A stretch of DNA of 64,000 bases from Neckera pumila (GCA_963969595.1 OZ018416.1:9874065-9938064); one strand, 5' to 3'. Counted from the first letter of the stretch, positions 35,341-50,025 are shown. The notes: generated from the letters alone by a model not told the origin. Numbers and translations: made by a program.

Positions 35341-38297
35341 GGCTCGCATGCTAGCATTGTTGGTATAGTTGATGCTCATTTCCAACTTCCAAGAGCCATG
35401 TTCCTCCAAAAATTCCTCAATGATATGAGAACAAAATGCTTAGTCTTGATTTTTTGAGGAAAAAAAAAATGGTTGATCTTGATGCTTATGTAAACTTCTT
35501 ATTGAAAGATTGATGTAGAATTCTAGGGCTAACCATATATATCACGAAAAGATGACAACTTCTAGGTTTTTGAAAATTTGGGGTCAAGATCAAGGAGGGG
35601 TTGAATATTGAGAATCTTCAAATTTTAAGAAGCCTTTTTTGTTTTGCTCATCTTTGTGGTTGCCTCATTAGCTTATTTCTTGGTGTCCGTTTGCAATTAG
35701 AACATTTGTAATAGGAAGGTGTTAAGCTTAGTTTTAAAAACTACATAACAATTGATTCTAATTTTAGACTTTATGAACAATTTGCTCCAAAAAGTGGCCT
35801 TTCTAATTTGTTCCTTTCAAAATATAAACTAGGTATTTACAATTTCAAGGCAAAATATACTATGACAAGTACATTTTGCCAAGTACATGTAAATATTGTA
35901 CATAATTTTTTGCGCTAGCTTAGATTAAATAAAAATCCAATTGGATTGGTCTTACCCTAAGAAATATGCCGTGTAGGCTAGATTTGTCATTTTATAAACT
36001 AGTTCTAAATCATAATTTACTCAAGGGAAAAGAAAAATTGCAAAGTGCAATTCTACACAAGCTTGTTTATTTTAATTGTGAAGATGGAATGATATCATGC
36101 CTAAAATGTGGTACAATGTAGAAGGAGCTAATGCAATCATAATTCTTCGAACCAAAGCTCCAAAATACTCACAAGAAACGCCAACTTCAAAACTTTGAAC
36201 CACTTAGCAAGGTAATGTTGGCTTGCAATGGAATTGTACAAAAAGTTAGAAACTCAATGCTCATGACTCCATTCTTTAGATCCTTACAACTTTCACTTCT
36301 ATGACTTTCACAATCAAATAATTACTAGAAATGTACAACATCCAAGTCCCTGTCATTGTTGGAAGAAGAATAGGGATCCAATGCGGTAGCGAAAACTGTA
36401 GATGCCCTCATAAACCAAAAGAAAAATATTTTTAATTACTATGCAAATGACTAAATTCTTGGTCATTTCAGATAAGAGCAACTATTATAGTGTCTAGTTG
36501 TTCTGGACACTCCAATCAATTTTAGATCTAGGCTGCTATACTATTTTACAAATATTGCAATCCAACGAAGAATTAATTCTCAAAGTAAACTAAGTGATTC
36601 TTATGGTCTCATATGTACATATGGTAAGAATCTAAATAAGAATAGTGCCACAACTATGGTTGAAGAAATTGAATGAAAGTTATAGCAAAAGGAACAAAAA
36701 TACACAACCAAATTTTGGAAATTGTAATATCAAAGAACAACATCAAGAAGCCAAAATAATTGTATCTTTGAAAATCACAAAAAACAAGGATAAATATGAG
36801 AATAGTGATGGAGGGAACAAGGGACAAGAAGAAGCAAGAAGAAGCAAAAACTAGGAAGCAACAAGAGGAAAAGAACAAGAGGCAAAAGTTGAGGTGTTGC
36901 ATTTGAAAGAGGCAGATACAAAGAAGCAATGACTAGGGTTTCGAAATCCTAAACCAATGGTTGCCATTTTTTTATATTGTCTTTTTGGACTATTCTATGG
37001 GACTATGAATATTCAACAACAAAGAAAAGATTGCATTGCAACCATGTTTTAAGTTCTCTAATCAAGTTTAAAGTCATGGCAAGTCTTAATCATTAAAGAA
37101 AAAAAATCTTAATAAAATTTAATGCAGTAAAAAAATTAACATGTATAAACCACTCACATTGAAGTCACCCTTTACCAATAATCGTTGTTTAGTTACAAAA
37201 TAAGCCCTATCTACATCAATTACGAAACTACTACTCAGTGATGTCTTTTGATTATTGGATGAGAATTATTGATTCAAAGAATTCATTTTCACTTTGGATG
37301 AACTCATATATGCCCTCTCAATATAATGATGCAAAAGATTGAATACCAATCCACACCAAATTCCTTGCCAATTTTTCTAGGCAATTGCTTCTTATACGGT
37401 TGCATAGGACATGATTTTCTTCTAGTAACATATTCCAAACATTTCAATCAATTTCCTCTCTCCAGTGCGAAGCATGATTATCTCAAGAGACAAAGACAAA
37501 ATAATTGTGAAACAATATTGTAAAACAACAATATGTAAGATCTAAACCAATGATGTAACATAAGATCACAATTTTCCTCACAACATGCCAATTATGAGAA
37601 TCCACATTCTATGACGCCCCCAATTGACAAAATTGAAACATGCATATCCAAAACTTAATCTAAAATCCATTCAAACTTGTCAAAATCTTTATTATCACAA
37701 ATTTGTATGGACCTTCTGTATGGACAAATTTGTATGACAATGTAGAAGCGTAGCAATTCAAAACTAGTGAATTTTGAATCGCAGGTCACATGTTAGGTAG
37801 GGTTGAGTGAACAATGGATATGATATTAGAGAAGGTGATAGTAAAGAGGTCTAGATGTAGACAACACATGCACAATGTGCAATAACTTGAAATACTATTG
37901 TTGAGCACTGAAGGAGATTATGTAACAGTTTGTGCCGCAGTAAGATTTTTGAAAGGGCACTTTTTTCATCCAGAATCCAGAATTTGAATGAGTAGTTGTA
38001 TGAGATCTCAAGTGTTCAATGGAGGTCTGATCTCAACTGTAGAGGGAAGGGTAGTTAGCGATTCTGGAAGGGGGCAAGAACGTTTCATCAACTCGAAGTG
38101 AGATTAAGAGGATCTGTAAAAAACAGATAGACCATTGCACACACTAGAAACCACCAAGTAGCCCAAAACTCTAAGGCCGATGCAATGACACTTCCTCCAT
38201 GAAACTCTGCAACCTCGTATTTGTATCAAATTGTTATAAAAAATTGGAAAAAATGAATTAGGGAGCAGCTAGTTTCAAAACGCAATTTGCAGTATGC
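35341..38297. other. Spacer downstream of the DOMON/b561 gene
   Basis: AT-rich, no supported gene; part next to 38298 is presumably 3' UTR. The Lys-rich ORF at 36645-36854 reflects an A/G-rich stretch. Confidence 0.5.
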
Positions 38298-41200
38298 TCA
38301 CTGTGGAACTGCAATGCCCCGCATCTCCAAATGGTCCTCGGAACTCTGTCCATTTTGTACAGGTGTCATCAACTCTGCCGAGTCATCTTCCTCTTCCCCT
38401 ATAATATAAACTTGTCGTGAAGGGCCTGGTGTGGTATACTCCGGGTCCCTGTAAACCAAAATCAAAACCGTGAAAACCACGCCATAACATCACGAAAGGA
38501 GCCGAAAATATATTTGAATTCTGCGATCAAAACCTTCAGAGCAATCTCATGAGCACGAGAAAACCTCCGGCAAGAATACAATAGGAAGTTGATCTTACTA
38601 GTACTATAATAAATTGCGTACTGTTCTGAATAGCCAAAATTTCGAAGAATATACCAATAACAATCCAAGTCTGGCAATAAATATTGAAGTTATCTACATC
38701 ACACTACACTAATGGTATTTAAAGCTGGTCACCCACTAGTGTTACGGTCACCCACTAGTGTTACCCTATTCCAAGTTCATGAATACGGTAGTGCCAAACC
38801 GAAATAATAGTGCAAAACTTATAGGTGGCTATTCATGAACTTCCAATCCAGAGTCTAGTTGCCACTTGGCATTGGTAACATTATTAGAGTTGTGGTCAAT
38901 TAGAGTTGGTCTTCATAATTAATATTGCCAACACTACATATTATTAGTAGTGTTGTAGTATGGGAAGAAAAATACTCAAGATCAAAGTAAAAACAAGAAC
39001 ATAATCTGCAAGAATTGATCGGTAGCAGATTCATCAGAAACTCTCACGAATTTGGGAGTTTACCTGATCCAAAAGTCGTGCACCTCAATGTAACCACATA
39101 CAAACGCGAGGGCTAGCACCCAGGCAACAATAGACCACTCCAACGTCTTCACATGCTCAAACGCATCTCGTGCTCCTAATTGAGCAACTCCAGTAAACAG
39201 AGTTATAAACCCTAATACCAGAACCATCCGTCCTATATACCTGCTCATGCAAATAAGATCGTATCAGATGAGTTGGAAGACTTCAAAATCATAATGTCAT
39301 CAAACATACAACTAAAACTACTGAGGTAGAGTGCAAATGGAGCATACAGATGAAAGTACTCCCAGATTGTCCGTAGAACCCCCTTTCCCTTTGAGGGCCG
39401 TGAGAATCCACCGGCTGTTTGAACGCAGATTGAAACCAAACACACAGCACCAAGTTTTGTGTGTGCGTTGCTGAATTCCAACCTACACAATTCACGTTAT
39501 CAACCACTATGAGAATGAATACGATGCCAAAATAAAAGATAAATGCAATCAATCATAAAAATAAAGCTAACTTAAATTGCAGGTAAAATGCTGGAAGCAA
39601 AGAGTACCCTTGTAGCTCTGCAACTGCAAACAGTAGTCCAAGCAACGTGACAAAAATCCCTGAAGTTTGCGCATAGATGTGAATACTGCAAATGCAACAG
39701 CCAACACAGTTTTGAATGAGAGAATTCTGACAGATTAATTATATTCGGTGAATTAAGTCCATGCAAAACAAATTAAACAAAGAACACAGGAACAGAACAT
39801 GACGCCATTAGCCCATTGTGAAATAAAATGCATCACAACGTTTCACCAGCACTGAAACCAATACGAAATCGCAGGGTGATCAGGTAACCTACCGAATCCA
39901 TCCATCTTTATTTACGTGCTTGAGATATCTAGCAACCATGGCACCACCTGGGAACAATAAACCCCAGGCAAAGAACATCATAAAGCCATGCACCTGCAGC
40001 CTCGACAAGTTTCTTATATTAGTCATAGCAATCCCAGAAGGTCCTCGTTAGTGCAATTATGCATTAAAGCACAGCAGTTGAACTATTGAAGTGCACATCA
40101 GTAAATAAAATGCAGAGCAGACTTCATCAAAACTAATAGTATTGAAAATTACTGAATGTCTCCTAAGAATGACTAATAAAATGCTAGATTGACAATATGA
40201 TGTTGTCTGCAGTCAGTATTTACTTGATTGCATCTCATAGTCTGTGAGGATGAATACAGAGCAAAAAATGACACAAAAATGTGAATAGGTCTTTCATATA
40301 GAATGCGCAGCAAGACAACGTACCGCTAAAACTGGCTGAAGCTCTTCCACCTTAGCAGCCCCAGCCTTCAAATAAATCAAAGTTGGAGTCGTGCTCACTA
40401 TGGTATGTATATTCCCATTTGTCAAATTATCTGCAACCACGAAAAAGTGCGTACATAATAATTAGCAGAAGTACAACATACTTAGCCACGCTAACTGCAG
40501 CTACCTGTGAATGATGGAAGACTGGCCAGTGGACATATCTTACAAGATGTTATAAAGTAAAGTTCTTGTCATGCTCTTGCGCTTCTCTAGATTCCTATAT
40601 TCTGAATTGCATGCTGCAGAAGGATATAACCCCTCCCTTCGACTTTGTAATTGGGTATTTGGGTATTTGTCTTTCATATTACTAGTTCCCAGAAATGCAT
40701 TGTTGTTAGTTGTTTAAAAACTAACAAAGATTGCATTAAAAGCTGAAGAAACCAGTAGGGACACAGCTGACGCATGGGTACCTGGAATGCAATTATGCAT
40801 TCACAAATTACTATCCATACCTGACCATTCATCACCCATAGCCCAGACCATTTTGAAAGCACTTGCAGGATCAATCACGTTCTTGCACTCTTGTCCTGAT
40901 TGACAAGCTGGCTGCAGAGGCCTGCTAAATTCAAAAGTAATAACTCCATCTGTTCGTTCACACTTTTTGTTGAAAAGCTCCTCAGCAGTAGGGTGAATAC
41001 CGGATGCATCTTTGTCCGTAATCCAGTATGTTCCAATGTGCCCATTTCCATCACTATCTATCCAAGCCACATAGGCGAAAGAGTTCAGCATGCCACTGCA
41101 GTTTTCATGCATTACACAATGCACAAAGATTCAGTTAAGGAGACCTTGGAACTGCATACAGATAACCATGGGAAAGCTATTATGAAAAACGGCATTCTTG

Positions 41201-44200
41201 TGACAGAGGAATAGAAAAATGAAGTGCAAATATTGCTATAATGCAGTCTGATCATTTATGTTAAAATTCGCTACAAATCTGCTGAATTTGCTACACCCTC
41301 TCCAAAATAAAAACCTTAAAGAATGAAGAATCCAAGTATTAGTTAAATTCAGCATATATATACAGTCAGCATATATATTCAGGTTTCATATATACAGGCA
41401 AGCATTGGAATCTAGGAAAGACTGCGTTTAACCATGACATCTAAAATTCTAACTACGTGCCAATGCCTTCCTTGCAACAGATAAATCTGATTTACTCATT
41501 GCCTTCAGAAATGACAACAGCTTCTAGTTTTCCAGTCACTGAGTCATGCAAATTCTGAGACCAAAGACAGCACTCACTGCTCATAGTTCTCTTGATATTC
41601 GTCCATGGTGGACCCTACGGATGACCAAGGAACTGCCACAACATGCCAGACCAAATCTGAATGGCACTATTTTGAGGACTGTTTCCGTAAGGCATAATGT
41701 CTTCGCAATCAGTCACTCAGATATTTGTGAAACACAAACCTGCCAAAAGCCACCGCCAGGTAACCACTCTTGCGTTCACCTCGAACAGCGAAGTAGACAT
41801 CGGTGCTTGTTAAGGTCCAGAATAGAGTCACCTATATACATAGAGGTAAAGAGCAAGAGCTCCATTACAGTTAGCGTGTGCTGATAGCCTAAAAAGGACA
41901 TCCATATCTCGTCTCCAGCAACAATTATAGTACCCCAGGTAAAACTAATTTCAAGCATAACTACGAAGAGAATATTCCCAAACACCACGAGAAACTATCA
42001 AAAAGGCATTCAATCCACCTCACACAAATACATTTCACATTCACGACAGAGGGCTTGACCTTCCTGACCAGCCAGCAGGGACAAAAAAAATTCAATAACC
42101 AAAGAAGTTCTCAATACTCACTTCATTATCTGCAAGCAGGTGGCTTGTATTGTACATATCAGACAGTCCACCATCCACGACTTGCACCTGCCAGCCCATT
42201 TTCTTTTGATAATATGACTGGAAAAACAACAAGTGGGTTGGTCAACAGGGTGATAAAGAGAGTCATCGGACAGCAAGTTAATGGACAGACTTAAATATCA
42301 GCAGACGCTAACACACATTGACGTCTTTAATCATTGTGGACAAAGGTATCACTATGGCCGCTGTCATCCATAATTCCATTCAGATGTCCGCCTAGTAGAT
42401 GTGCAGAATCCGAACGACCGTCGATTTAGAATGATTAACCAATAACATTATAGCTACCTTATGCAAGAGTTTGCGGTAATTGTACCTGATAATATACTTT
42501 GTCAGGTGTCCTTCGATCGGGAAGCCACTTGAGGGTGTAGGGTAGGGTCTGTACTCCATGTGCAGAAGGACCACCGGCATATACTTCGTCCTCACTATAA
42601 TTTGAGGAATTTTGCCGACCGCCAATGGGATTTGATGTCACATAGAAAGACACGTCGTGCCCTGCCTGAACTAGAAACGTCACTGGCACACCTCTCTCCA
42701 CCCTCAGTATGGGAGCTTCTTTTGAGTTTATATACAAGACCTTTTTGGGATTGGGTGGGTTTGGGTAATCATATGCTAAATCCGAGGTTATCACAAGTGA
42801 GGTTCCTCGATCTGCAACTACGATGTTACCCTGCGAAGCGTTTGAGGCTGGAAGCGGGCCATTACATTGATCAAGGGAATGCCCAAGCGTCAGGTTAAGA
42901 AACCCGTATTTCACGCCTTGAGGCAATCCATGGTTCTGTGGTGTGAAATGAACTCGATTGCTGTCAGGTGCTAATGAGCCCATAGCCCAAACTACAGTCA
43001 TGTCTTGCGTTTCATTCAACGAAACATCATATTGAATATCTGCACTAATAAGAGGGCGCCGATACCTAACAAGCGTGATTCCTGAAATACGACATCACCA
43101 ACTTCAGAATAACGTAATAGACATTATTGTGGCTGCGAAAACCTGAAATATGACAGAGTGTTGAGCGATTATGTGCAAGATCTCAACTACAAAATAAAAG
43201 TACCAACACCTGAGAAGATAGATACTTCATTATCACACGTGAATTAGTTTAAGAGCACTGCAAGGCTGCTAAATCTGCGTAGAAGTTCCTACGACAATCA
43301 AGAACTGACACAACATGACGGTTCTTGATAGATTTAGTGGTTAAACCTTAAATCAGGCAGCATGTCAGTTTCTTGATCCAGAGAACCAATCAATAGGCTT
43401 TGCACATATCAGATAGGTTCTTTATTTCATTATGCAATATGACTCGTGTGGTCCAGAATTGAAAATCCTGAAAGGTAACGTCAATCTCATAAGGTACAAA
43501 AATGCTTCTTACTGTAACTGAAGAAGAATATCATTGAGTCACAGTCAAAAACTATTCAATTACACCATATAAAAAAACAATGTTGAATACAAACGAAAAA
43601 CATCAAAGAAGCAGAGTCTAGAAGAATACGACAATTTCGTTGAATTTAGTACAACGAATTATAATAACGGGGGCACGAATGCAAGGCTGCAAGCAGAACT
43701 TACCATCAATTTGCTGACCATGAAGCATTTGAGAGTTATTAAGGCCATTAGCGCCACCGGCCAAAAATGAATCAGGACAAACACCAGCTGGTTTGGCCTT
43801 GTCCCAGTTGCACTCACTGTAAGAACTCAAATAATAATCCTCTGATAGTGGAAACCCCTGGAAATCACAAAATTAGAATTAGTTTACCTTCAAAAAAACA
43901 TTCCATTTCCTAATACTCAACACCGCACAACCAGATCTATGCTTAAACTATTTTGGAATCGAATAACATTTGCATGACGATATATTCTTCACAAAGAAGT
44001 ATTCTGATAAAATCTCATGGTATCATAAGACAGTCCTCAAAGAACCGGAGAACTTGCAAAGATCGTAATGGAGCAATAACAACGATCACCGTCGAGAAAA
44101 GTTCACAAAGAATATCTAGATAGAACTGTACCTTATCATCAATACCGGCCACGACAACATCAGCTCCAATCATATAATGCTCGGTGATTCCAGGTTTGGC

Positions 44201-45814
44201 CCACCCAAACGCCATGTACTGCGTCTTTGTAAGTGCAGATTCGAGCCCAATGTCAACAGTTCCAGGAGTTACACCAACTGTCCACCGCACCCGAAAAGTA
44301 GGTGAAAGAGCAACACAATTATCAAACATGGTCGGTTCACCCATCATCTGTGAAGAGGAGTTATCACTCAAAGGAGGCGGTGCCAATTGCGAACTAGGCC
44401 CCTCAGTAGGAGGTAAAGTTGGAGGCCCTGGAACAGGACCCCCACTTACTGGAGGTGGAGCAGTGTGATTGGGTTGCAACACTACGTGACCAAAATTCGA
44501 AGCTGTCGCACTATCCCATACACTCAATACTTTTATGTCTCCCCAAGCCAAGGTCTTCAATAACGTGACCTGAAAAGTCAATGTCAATATTTGCAATTAT
44601 ACTTCATCCGCATTCTGCAGAACAACCCAACAAAACCGAATAGACTTTGTGGAATACACGAGATACTCCTCATGTGATACTGAAAATCTACAAATTATAC
44701 ATTTGTAGCATGAAGGGAAACATTGAAGTGACACATGTTACAAAGCACACCTACATAGGTTAACGACATAGGTACCACACAATGTAGTAGGGATAGTTCA
44801 AAACCTACTCTTCTAGGAACATGAAAGAACGCCAACCTACATTATGACATCAGATTATTGCTCAGTTTCGTCAATTGTAGAAATCTAACATTTACCTTAA
44901 AAGTATCATTCCTGTAGGTCAAAGGTAGTTTATCATTTGATACGACTTTTCCACTGAGAAAACTGTCAACATCGTCACCGGCAGCACCCCACCACTTCAC
45001 ATCTATCCCAGCTATCATGTCAAACCTGCTTACCTGCATCCACAGGAGAGTACAAGAAATAATTCAAGAAGAGTATTCAGCCGTCATGAATGTGGTCAGC
45101 AGAGAACCCGGGGCAAACTGCCTTATCACAATAACTAGATACAACTTTAACCACTCCAAGGGCCAGAATGAGGAGATCCCTGTAAAGGAGATCCAAAAGC
45201 CGAAGAATCCTTTCGTCTCACCAGGTCCCCAATAATACAAGTGTTTAGCCCATCCCGTGCATCTAAGCACTTCAGATATCTCCAGAACCAAAAACCTTGA
45301 GTAGAAATGATCAGAATATGTGCATAGCGCATCGAAAACTGTCGACATAGTTTCAGAGTAACAATATACCACCCCCAACATTGCTGCGTCACAGAAACCA
45401 TCCGCAGAGTACAGACCTAAAAGTTGCATTTATTCGAAGGTCACAGAGAAAAAATCTCTTCGCCACACCAAAACCTCATCAATTTGTGACTCACGTACAA
45501 TAATAATGCAATTCGAAATACCTCAATTTACAGCTAAATCAAGTCCTCGATAGAGACAAGCCCAGCTAAATGGGCGCCGACCTCAAAATCCAACGAAAAA
45601 AATTACGAGAACCAAGGGGTTGACTTACAGTAAAGGAACAGTCGTCGACAATTCGCAAGCGTCCGCGCAGCTGATGCTGTACCATGACAAAATCCGCTTG
45701 AAAACCAACCAGACTGCTTGAAGAGGAACATTGCGCTTCCACAGCGCTTCTAAACCACAAAAGAACCGTCACAAAAAATAACCTAGAACAAATTCGAGCC
45801 CCTGAGATACTCAT
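38298..45814 (-). CDS. DM13/DOMON/cytochrome b561 membrane protein (14 exons)
   Basis: Exons on the complement are 45629-45814, 44896-45033, 44132-44569, 43704-43857, 42486-43081, 42122-42217, 41740-41831, 40821-41095, 40324-40430, 39893-39993, 39572-39685, 39348-39482, 39064-39240 and 38298-38448. All have GT-AG borders, and phases agree across all 13 introns, giving 919 aa. Order: signal peptide (1-27), DM13 domain (to about 150, with CSFTVSRFDM and WWGAAGDD), proline-rich spacer, first DOMON domain, a central region with GVPVTFLVQAGHDVSF, second DOMON domain (about 537-670), then a six-helix cytochrome b561 domain with candidate haem ligands His696, His730, His773 and His810. The plan matches the Arabidopsis At5g54830 type (about 907 aa). 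Family knowledge suggests transmembrane electron transfer, probably ascorbate-linked; the substrate cannot be told here. The start is the only ATG giving a signal peptide. Confidence 0.93.
38695..38965. mobile_element. Possible small MITE in the last intron of the DOMON/b561 gene
   Basis: The intron between exons 13 and 14 holds a segment bounded by 'acactactaatgg'-like and 'tagtagtgttgtagt'-like ends that are roughly inverted (CACTAC against GTAGTG). Near one end a 19-bp direct repeat (ggtcacccactagtgttac) occurs twice in a row. No target duplication is clear, so mobile origin is a guess. Confidence 0.25.
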
Positions 45815-46700
45815 GGTGGTCGATCTCTTATTCCGGCTCTCGCCACGCCCACGAGGACAAGCTCTCGATCAACCATCCAAAATTTCAACCTGCTGTTCTA
45901 ACTCCCACTTTTTTTGAAAACTGCCTGTAACCCCCATCCAAGCACCAAAGACGCTCGTCCGATCGGCTCTCCGACAATATCCTCTACCATATTACCATCA
46001 CCGACTGAAACCAAAAATTTCTCAAAATCCGTAAGATAATACTCCACAGATCCAAACCCTAATTCTCACTAATCCCTCACCTGGAGTGCCATATTACGAT
46101 CACCGACGCAAAAGAAACATTCCGCGACATACGCTCCTCAGATCCAAAACCTAATTCTCACTGATCCACCGCCTATACTGTACATCTCACGCAACACGCT
46201 TCGGCCTAAACCGAACTCGCTGCTCCCTCTACAACAAACCGCGCAATTAAAGTACTCCGCGTAGTACAGGAAAAAATAGAAAACTATTTCAAAATGCTCC
46301 AGAATGCTCCAAAAATGGTGCCAAGTAATTCAAAGTGATCGCAGCAGCGGTGTCTCGTGGGAGGGATATAGAGTCACAGATTTCTTAGGGTTTCCGTTGA
46401 CAAATGGGCCACGGGTTTGAGCGCAATCGAGAGTGCGCGAATTTATGATTTCGATTCACGGAATGATCGGAATTTCTGGCTGCTATGTGAAGCGACAGGA
46501 TGGCAATGACGATGGCGATGGCGACCTGGACATGAAAAACAGGGGATGTGAATATTTGGCGTACCGGGCCCTGGAAAAGAAACAGGGACTGTGAATTATG
46601 GCGTACCGGGCCCTGGACCAGAGCAATTGCACCAGTTTTCTGGTGTAACACTTTCGATTTTTGGGGGCTGAGGTGTCTTGTTGGTGTTGCGACACGCACC
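45815..46700 (-). promoter_or_regulatory. 5' flank of the DOMON/b561 gene with two short tandem repeats
   Basis: This is presumed 5' UTR and promoter, more GC-rich than its surroundings. A 102-bp unit is duplicated in tandem (45987-46088 and 46089 to about 46185), sharing 'ccatattac', 'atcaccgac', 'cagatccaaa' and 'cctaattctcact'. Further up, an exact 19-bp block (tggcgtaccgggccctgga) occurs at 46557-46575 and 46599-46617, as part of a 42-bp period. I found no convincing TATA box. Transcript start is not determined. Confidence 0.4.
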
Positions 46701-48900
46701 AGGCCAGGAACTTATTTGCCCCGGGAAATTTAAAACTTTCCCCCTATTTTGTGTCATGTAAATTTTGTATTTCTTCAGTTCACCTAGCTAATTTGGGGCC
46801 TCTAATTGCAAATATGAATTTAGAATTTGCAAATTTTATCATAGATGGCAAATAAAAAATTTGAGAGTTTTCTCCAGGGATAAAATATATGGCAATAAAG
46901 AGGTCAATCCTCCCTGGCCACGCATCAACATTTTTTCTAGAGAATAGTAATGCCTTCGTGCTCTCGTTTCACAAAAGGACATTTGGAGGGACGTCACAAA
47001 TGTTCAGGGAGAATTGCGGGTTAGTTCATTGTTAACTAGTGGAATTGAGAAAAAACCAATTGGAATTTTAAAACATAGGAAAAAAACCACAGTGAGAAAA
47101 TCTATAAAATCTCTATTTAGAGTAGAAATAAAAAATAAAAACACAAATTTGGTAGATTAAAAATTGGTTCAAAGAGTTGATAAAACTCAAAAAATATCCC
47201 GAATGTTGGAGGCAGAATAACTTATAGGTCATTTCTTATAGGATGTTGCAAAACTTTGTCAAAAGAAAAAACATTGACATACATTTTGGAATGAAAGTAT
47301 GTTATAAAATTGTCCATTTTAATATATAGGTATTCCTTTGTCAATTATGTTTATTATCCATAGAATCATCAATATTTTTTGAAACATTAGAAAAAATTTG
47401 GGGGACTACAGGGCCGTTTCAGGCCTGCTCCCCCGACGTTGTTCCTCAAGCAAATTAGGTATGTCCGTTGTCAGATTTATTTATTTTTTTGAAATTTATT
47501 TTTTTGAAAAATCTAAAATGAAAAAAATAAGCAATTTTTTTTTTTTTTTTTTGTGACGTGGCAATCATTCTACCACGTCACGCAGCAGTTGCGGATTGCT
47601 GCAAGGCTGTTCCCCCGACCCTGGCAGCCTAGAGAACTCACTACCCTTCAAAAGAGCTGAAAAGCATCTAATGCTTCTTCCAATTTGAATGAATTTTATA
47701 AATTTTGGAGGGTTTTTGGAGATTTCATGTACTTTCTTCTTCTTTCTTTCCAATGCACTAGTAACTAGCATCAATCTTATCAAATTTATTAAGATTCAGG
47801 TGAAATTTTGCCAAAAATGAAACATTGGTTGGAGCTTTTTAGTTCTTTTGGAGGGGAGTCTTGAATGCTTATGAATACATGCAATTCAAACTCAATCATT
47901 TAGCTTGATGAGGAAATAGACACTGTTGTTGGAGCGGCATTTCAAAAGACAATGCTAAGTGTGGCTTTATAATATCAACCAACAATATGTACCAAGATTA
48001 AACTAAATCTCAAAGTCTACTTCAATGAAATCCCAAATTTCAACTTTAGTTATCATTTTAAATTGTGCTTTTGTTAGACATTTAACCCCTAAAACACTAA
48101 GGCCCTTTTTTTGTGTCAAAAATCACTCAAAATTGTCATTTCTAGTGCAAAGAGCAAAAAAATTTTAAATGGTATTTTTTGTTGTATATCTAACCATGTG
48201 AACTTGTTGTAGACGAGTATTAGAATGTGTTTGAAGAATTTCAAACAATTTGAATGTATAATTTGCAAGATAAATGTGCTCAAAGTGAAGAAATTATGTT
48301 TTTTGGCATTGTGGCAAATTCGTTTGTGAAACTTTGAATCTTTTTAACTTAAAAGTTTTGTACGATAGATTTTGTACTATAGATTATAGCTCTAAGATGG
48401 AATTAAAAACACACTAATTCCAAAGGTGAGCTAGTTCTAACAATGAAAGTTAACCACCCTATATAACTTTTTGTTTTGAATAAAATGTGAAAATTGAGCT
48501 CAAAAACAAAACCTATAAATTATTTTCTAAAAAAAACTAGAATGCCATGTGCCATTGACACAATTAAAATAAAATAAAATAAAATAAAAATTTTAATTCA
48601 TAAAAACTTTGAAATCCAATATTTTGTTTGTAGTAAGTTGGAACGCTATGAAACAAAATCTATGTACTCCTTGTTGAGGACTTTCAATTAATATTAAGAA
48701 AACTACCAAAGGATGCATGATTTTGGAGATCTCACCGTAACAAAACCAAACAAACAACCTAATTTATTGTATGCATGCTTTGATTGCTTGCAAAACAAAA
48801 TGCTCCATAACTTTCACATCACAAATCCAAATGGAATGAATCAAAGCTTTCTATGTACATAAAATAAAATCTATGAGAATTTATTTTATTCTATTTTACT
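46701..48900. other. AT-rich spacer with one MITE
   Basis: Apart from the MITE at 47385-47673 nothing is recognised. An AAAAT microsatellite lies at 48566-48592. Confidence 0.5.
47385..47673. mobile_element. CATTAG-family MITE, copy 3
   Basis: The ends are cattaga and tctaatg. The body has 'cagggccgtttcaggcctg', a T-run, and the GACGTGGCA...CCACGTCA pair also seen at 19,762-19,790. It is clearly related to copy 1 near the left end. Confidence 0.55.
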
Positions 48901-50025
48901 TCAATTTTTTGTATATTTTTTTTCCCTTACTGAGTTCAATTCTAGGATTATTTTGATAAACTTTTTGCTCCCCATTTTTGTCCCCAGTACCATTAAAAGA
49001 ATTATTTTCATGGAAAGCTAATAAGTTTTTCTATCTTATAAGAAAGTTTCAAAAAGTTTCACCAAAAATTGAGCTCTTAGGAACTTGCCCAAAATCTATT
49101 TTGTCCCATTGGGATTCTAGGATTAAAAATTCTATTCAGTTGGCAACAAGTAAATCCATCATGTGGTTTCTTGAGATAGAAATTATTTTCATCTACATAT
49201 TTGCACTTCCATCATTTAAATTTGATGATTTCACCTACTTTTAATGAAGATCATCCATCTTTCTGCAACAAAAAGAATGATCAATAAGAAATTTGGCAAA
49301 ATCTATATTTCAATATTCCATCACAATGAGACTTTTCTACTTAAAAAATAACAATATTTTACTTAACATTCAATAGCCTTCGCGATTGTTGCAAGTTCTC
49401 TACAAGAAGTTCATCCAACAATATTTATTGCTATTGATTATTGCATCTTTTACAACAATTTTTTTACTGCATTTTTTATTGATTGCATTTAATTACCATA
49501 TTTTTTATTATATTTTATATTGTCTACTTTCAGTACTCCTCTTTTATTGCTTTTTTTTATTGACAACTTTTTGCAAACCTCTCACCATTTTCATGCCTCT
49601 TACCATATGCCCTCATAATCATTAATGGGGAGAAATGATGTGAAATATTCTATTTTACAGTACATCATTCCATACATTGCGGAAAGATAATAATGTTGCG
49701 TGGTACTAAATGTTATATATGATCAAAGAATTGACCATAATGGTCTTTATTGCAATTAGAGATATTGATATTTTGTTCACATTGATACTAATTCGACACC
49801 TATAAGTTCTTACCCACTCTTTCATAGCCATTTAATCTTGCAACCACCTTCCAACCTTCTTGAATATTATAGCACAAGAAAGAAATTAATTCACTTAGGG
49901 ATCTCCATCATTAGGCCAAAGACAACAATTATTTTTTGGATTCTGACCTAACCATTTGACATATTATATGACTTTTTCAACACTAAAATCAATTTATCCC
50001 ATATTATAAAAGAGGAGTACTGAAA

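Noticed and set aside
44184..44468. Plus-strand ORF inside the DOMON gene
   Set aside because: Shadow of exon 3.
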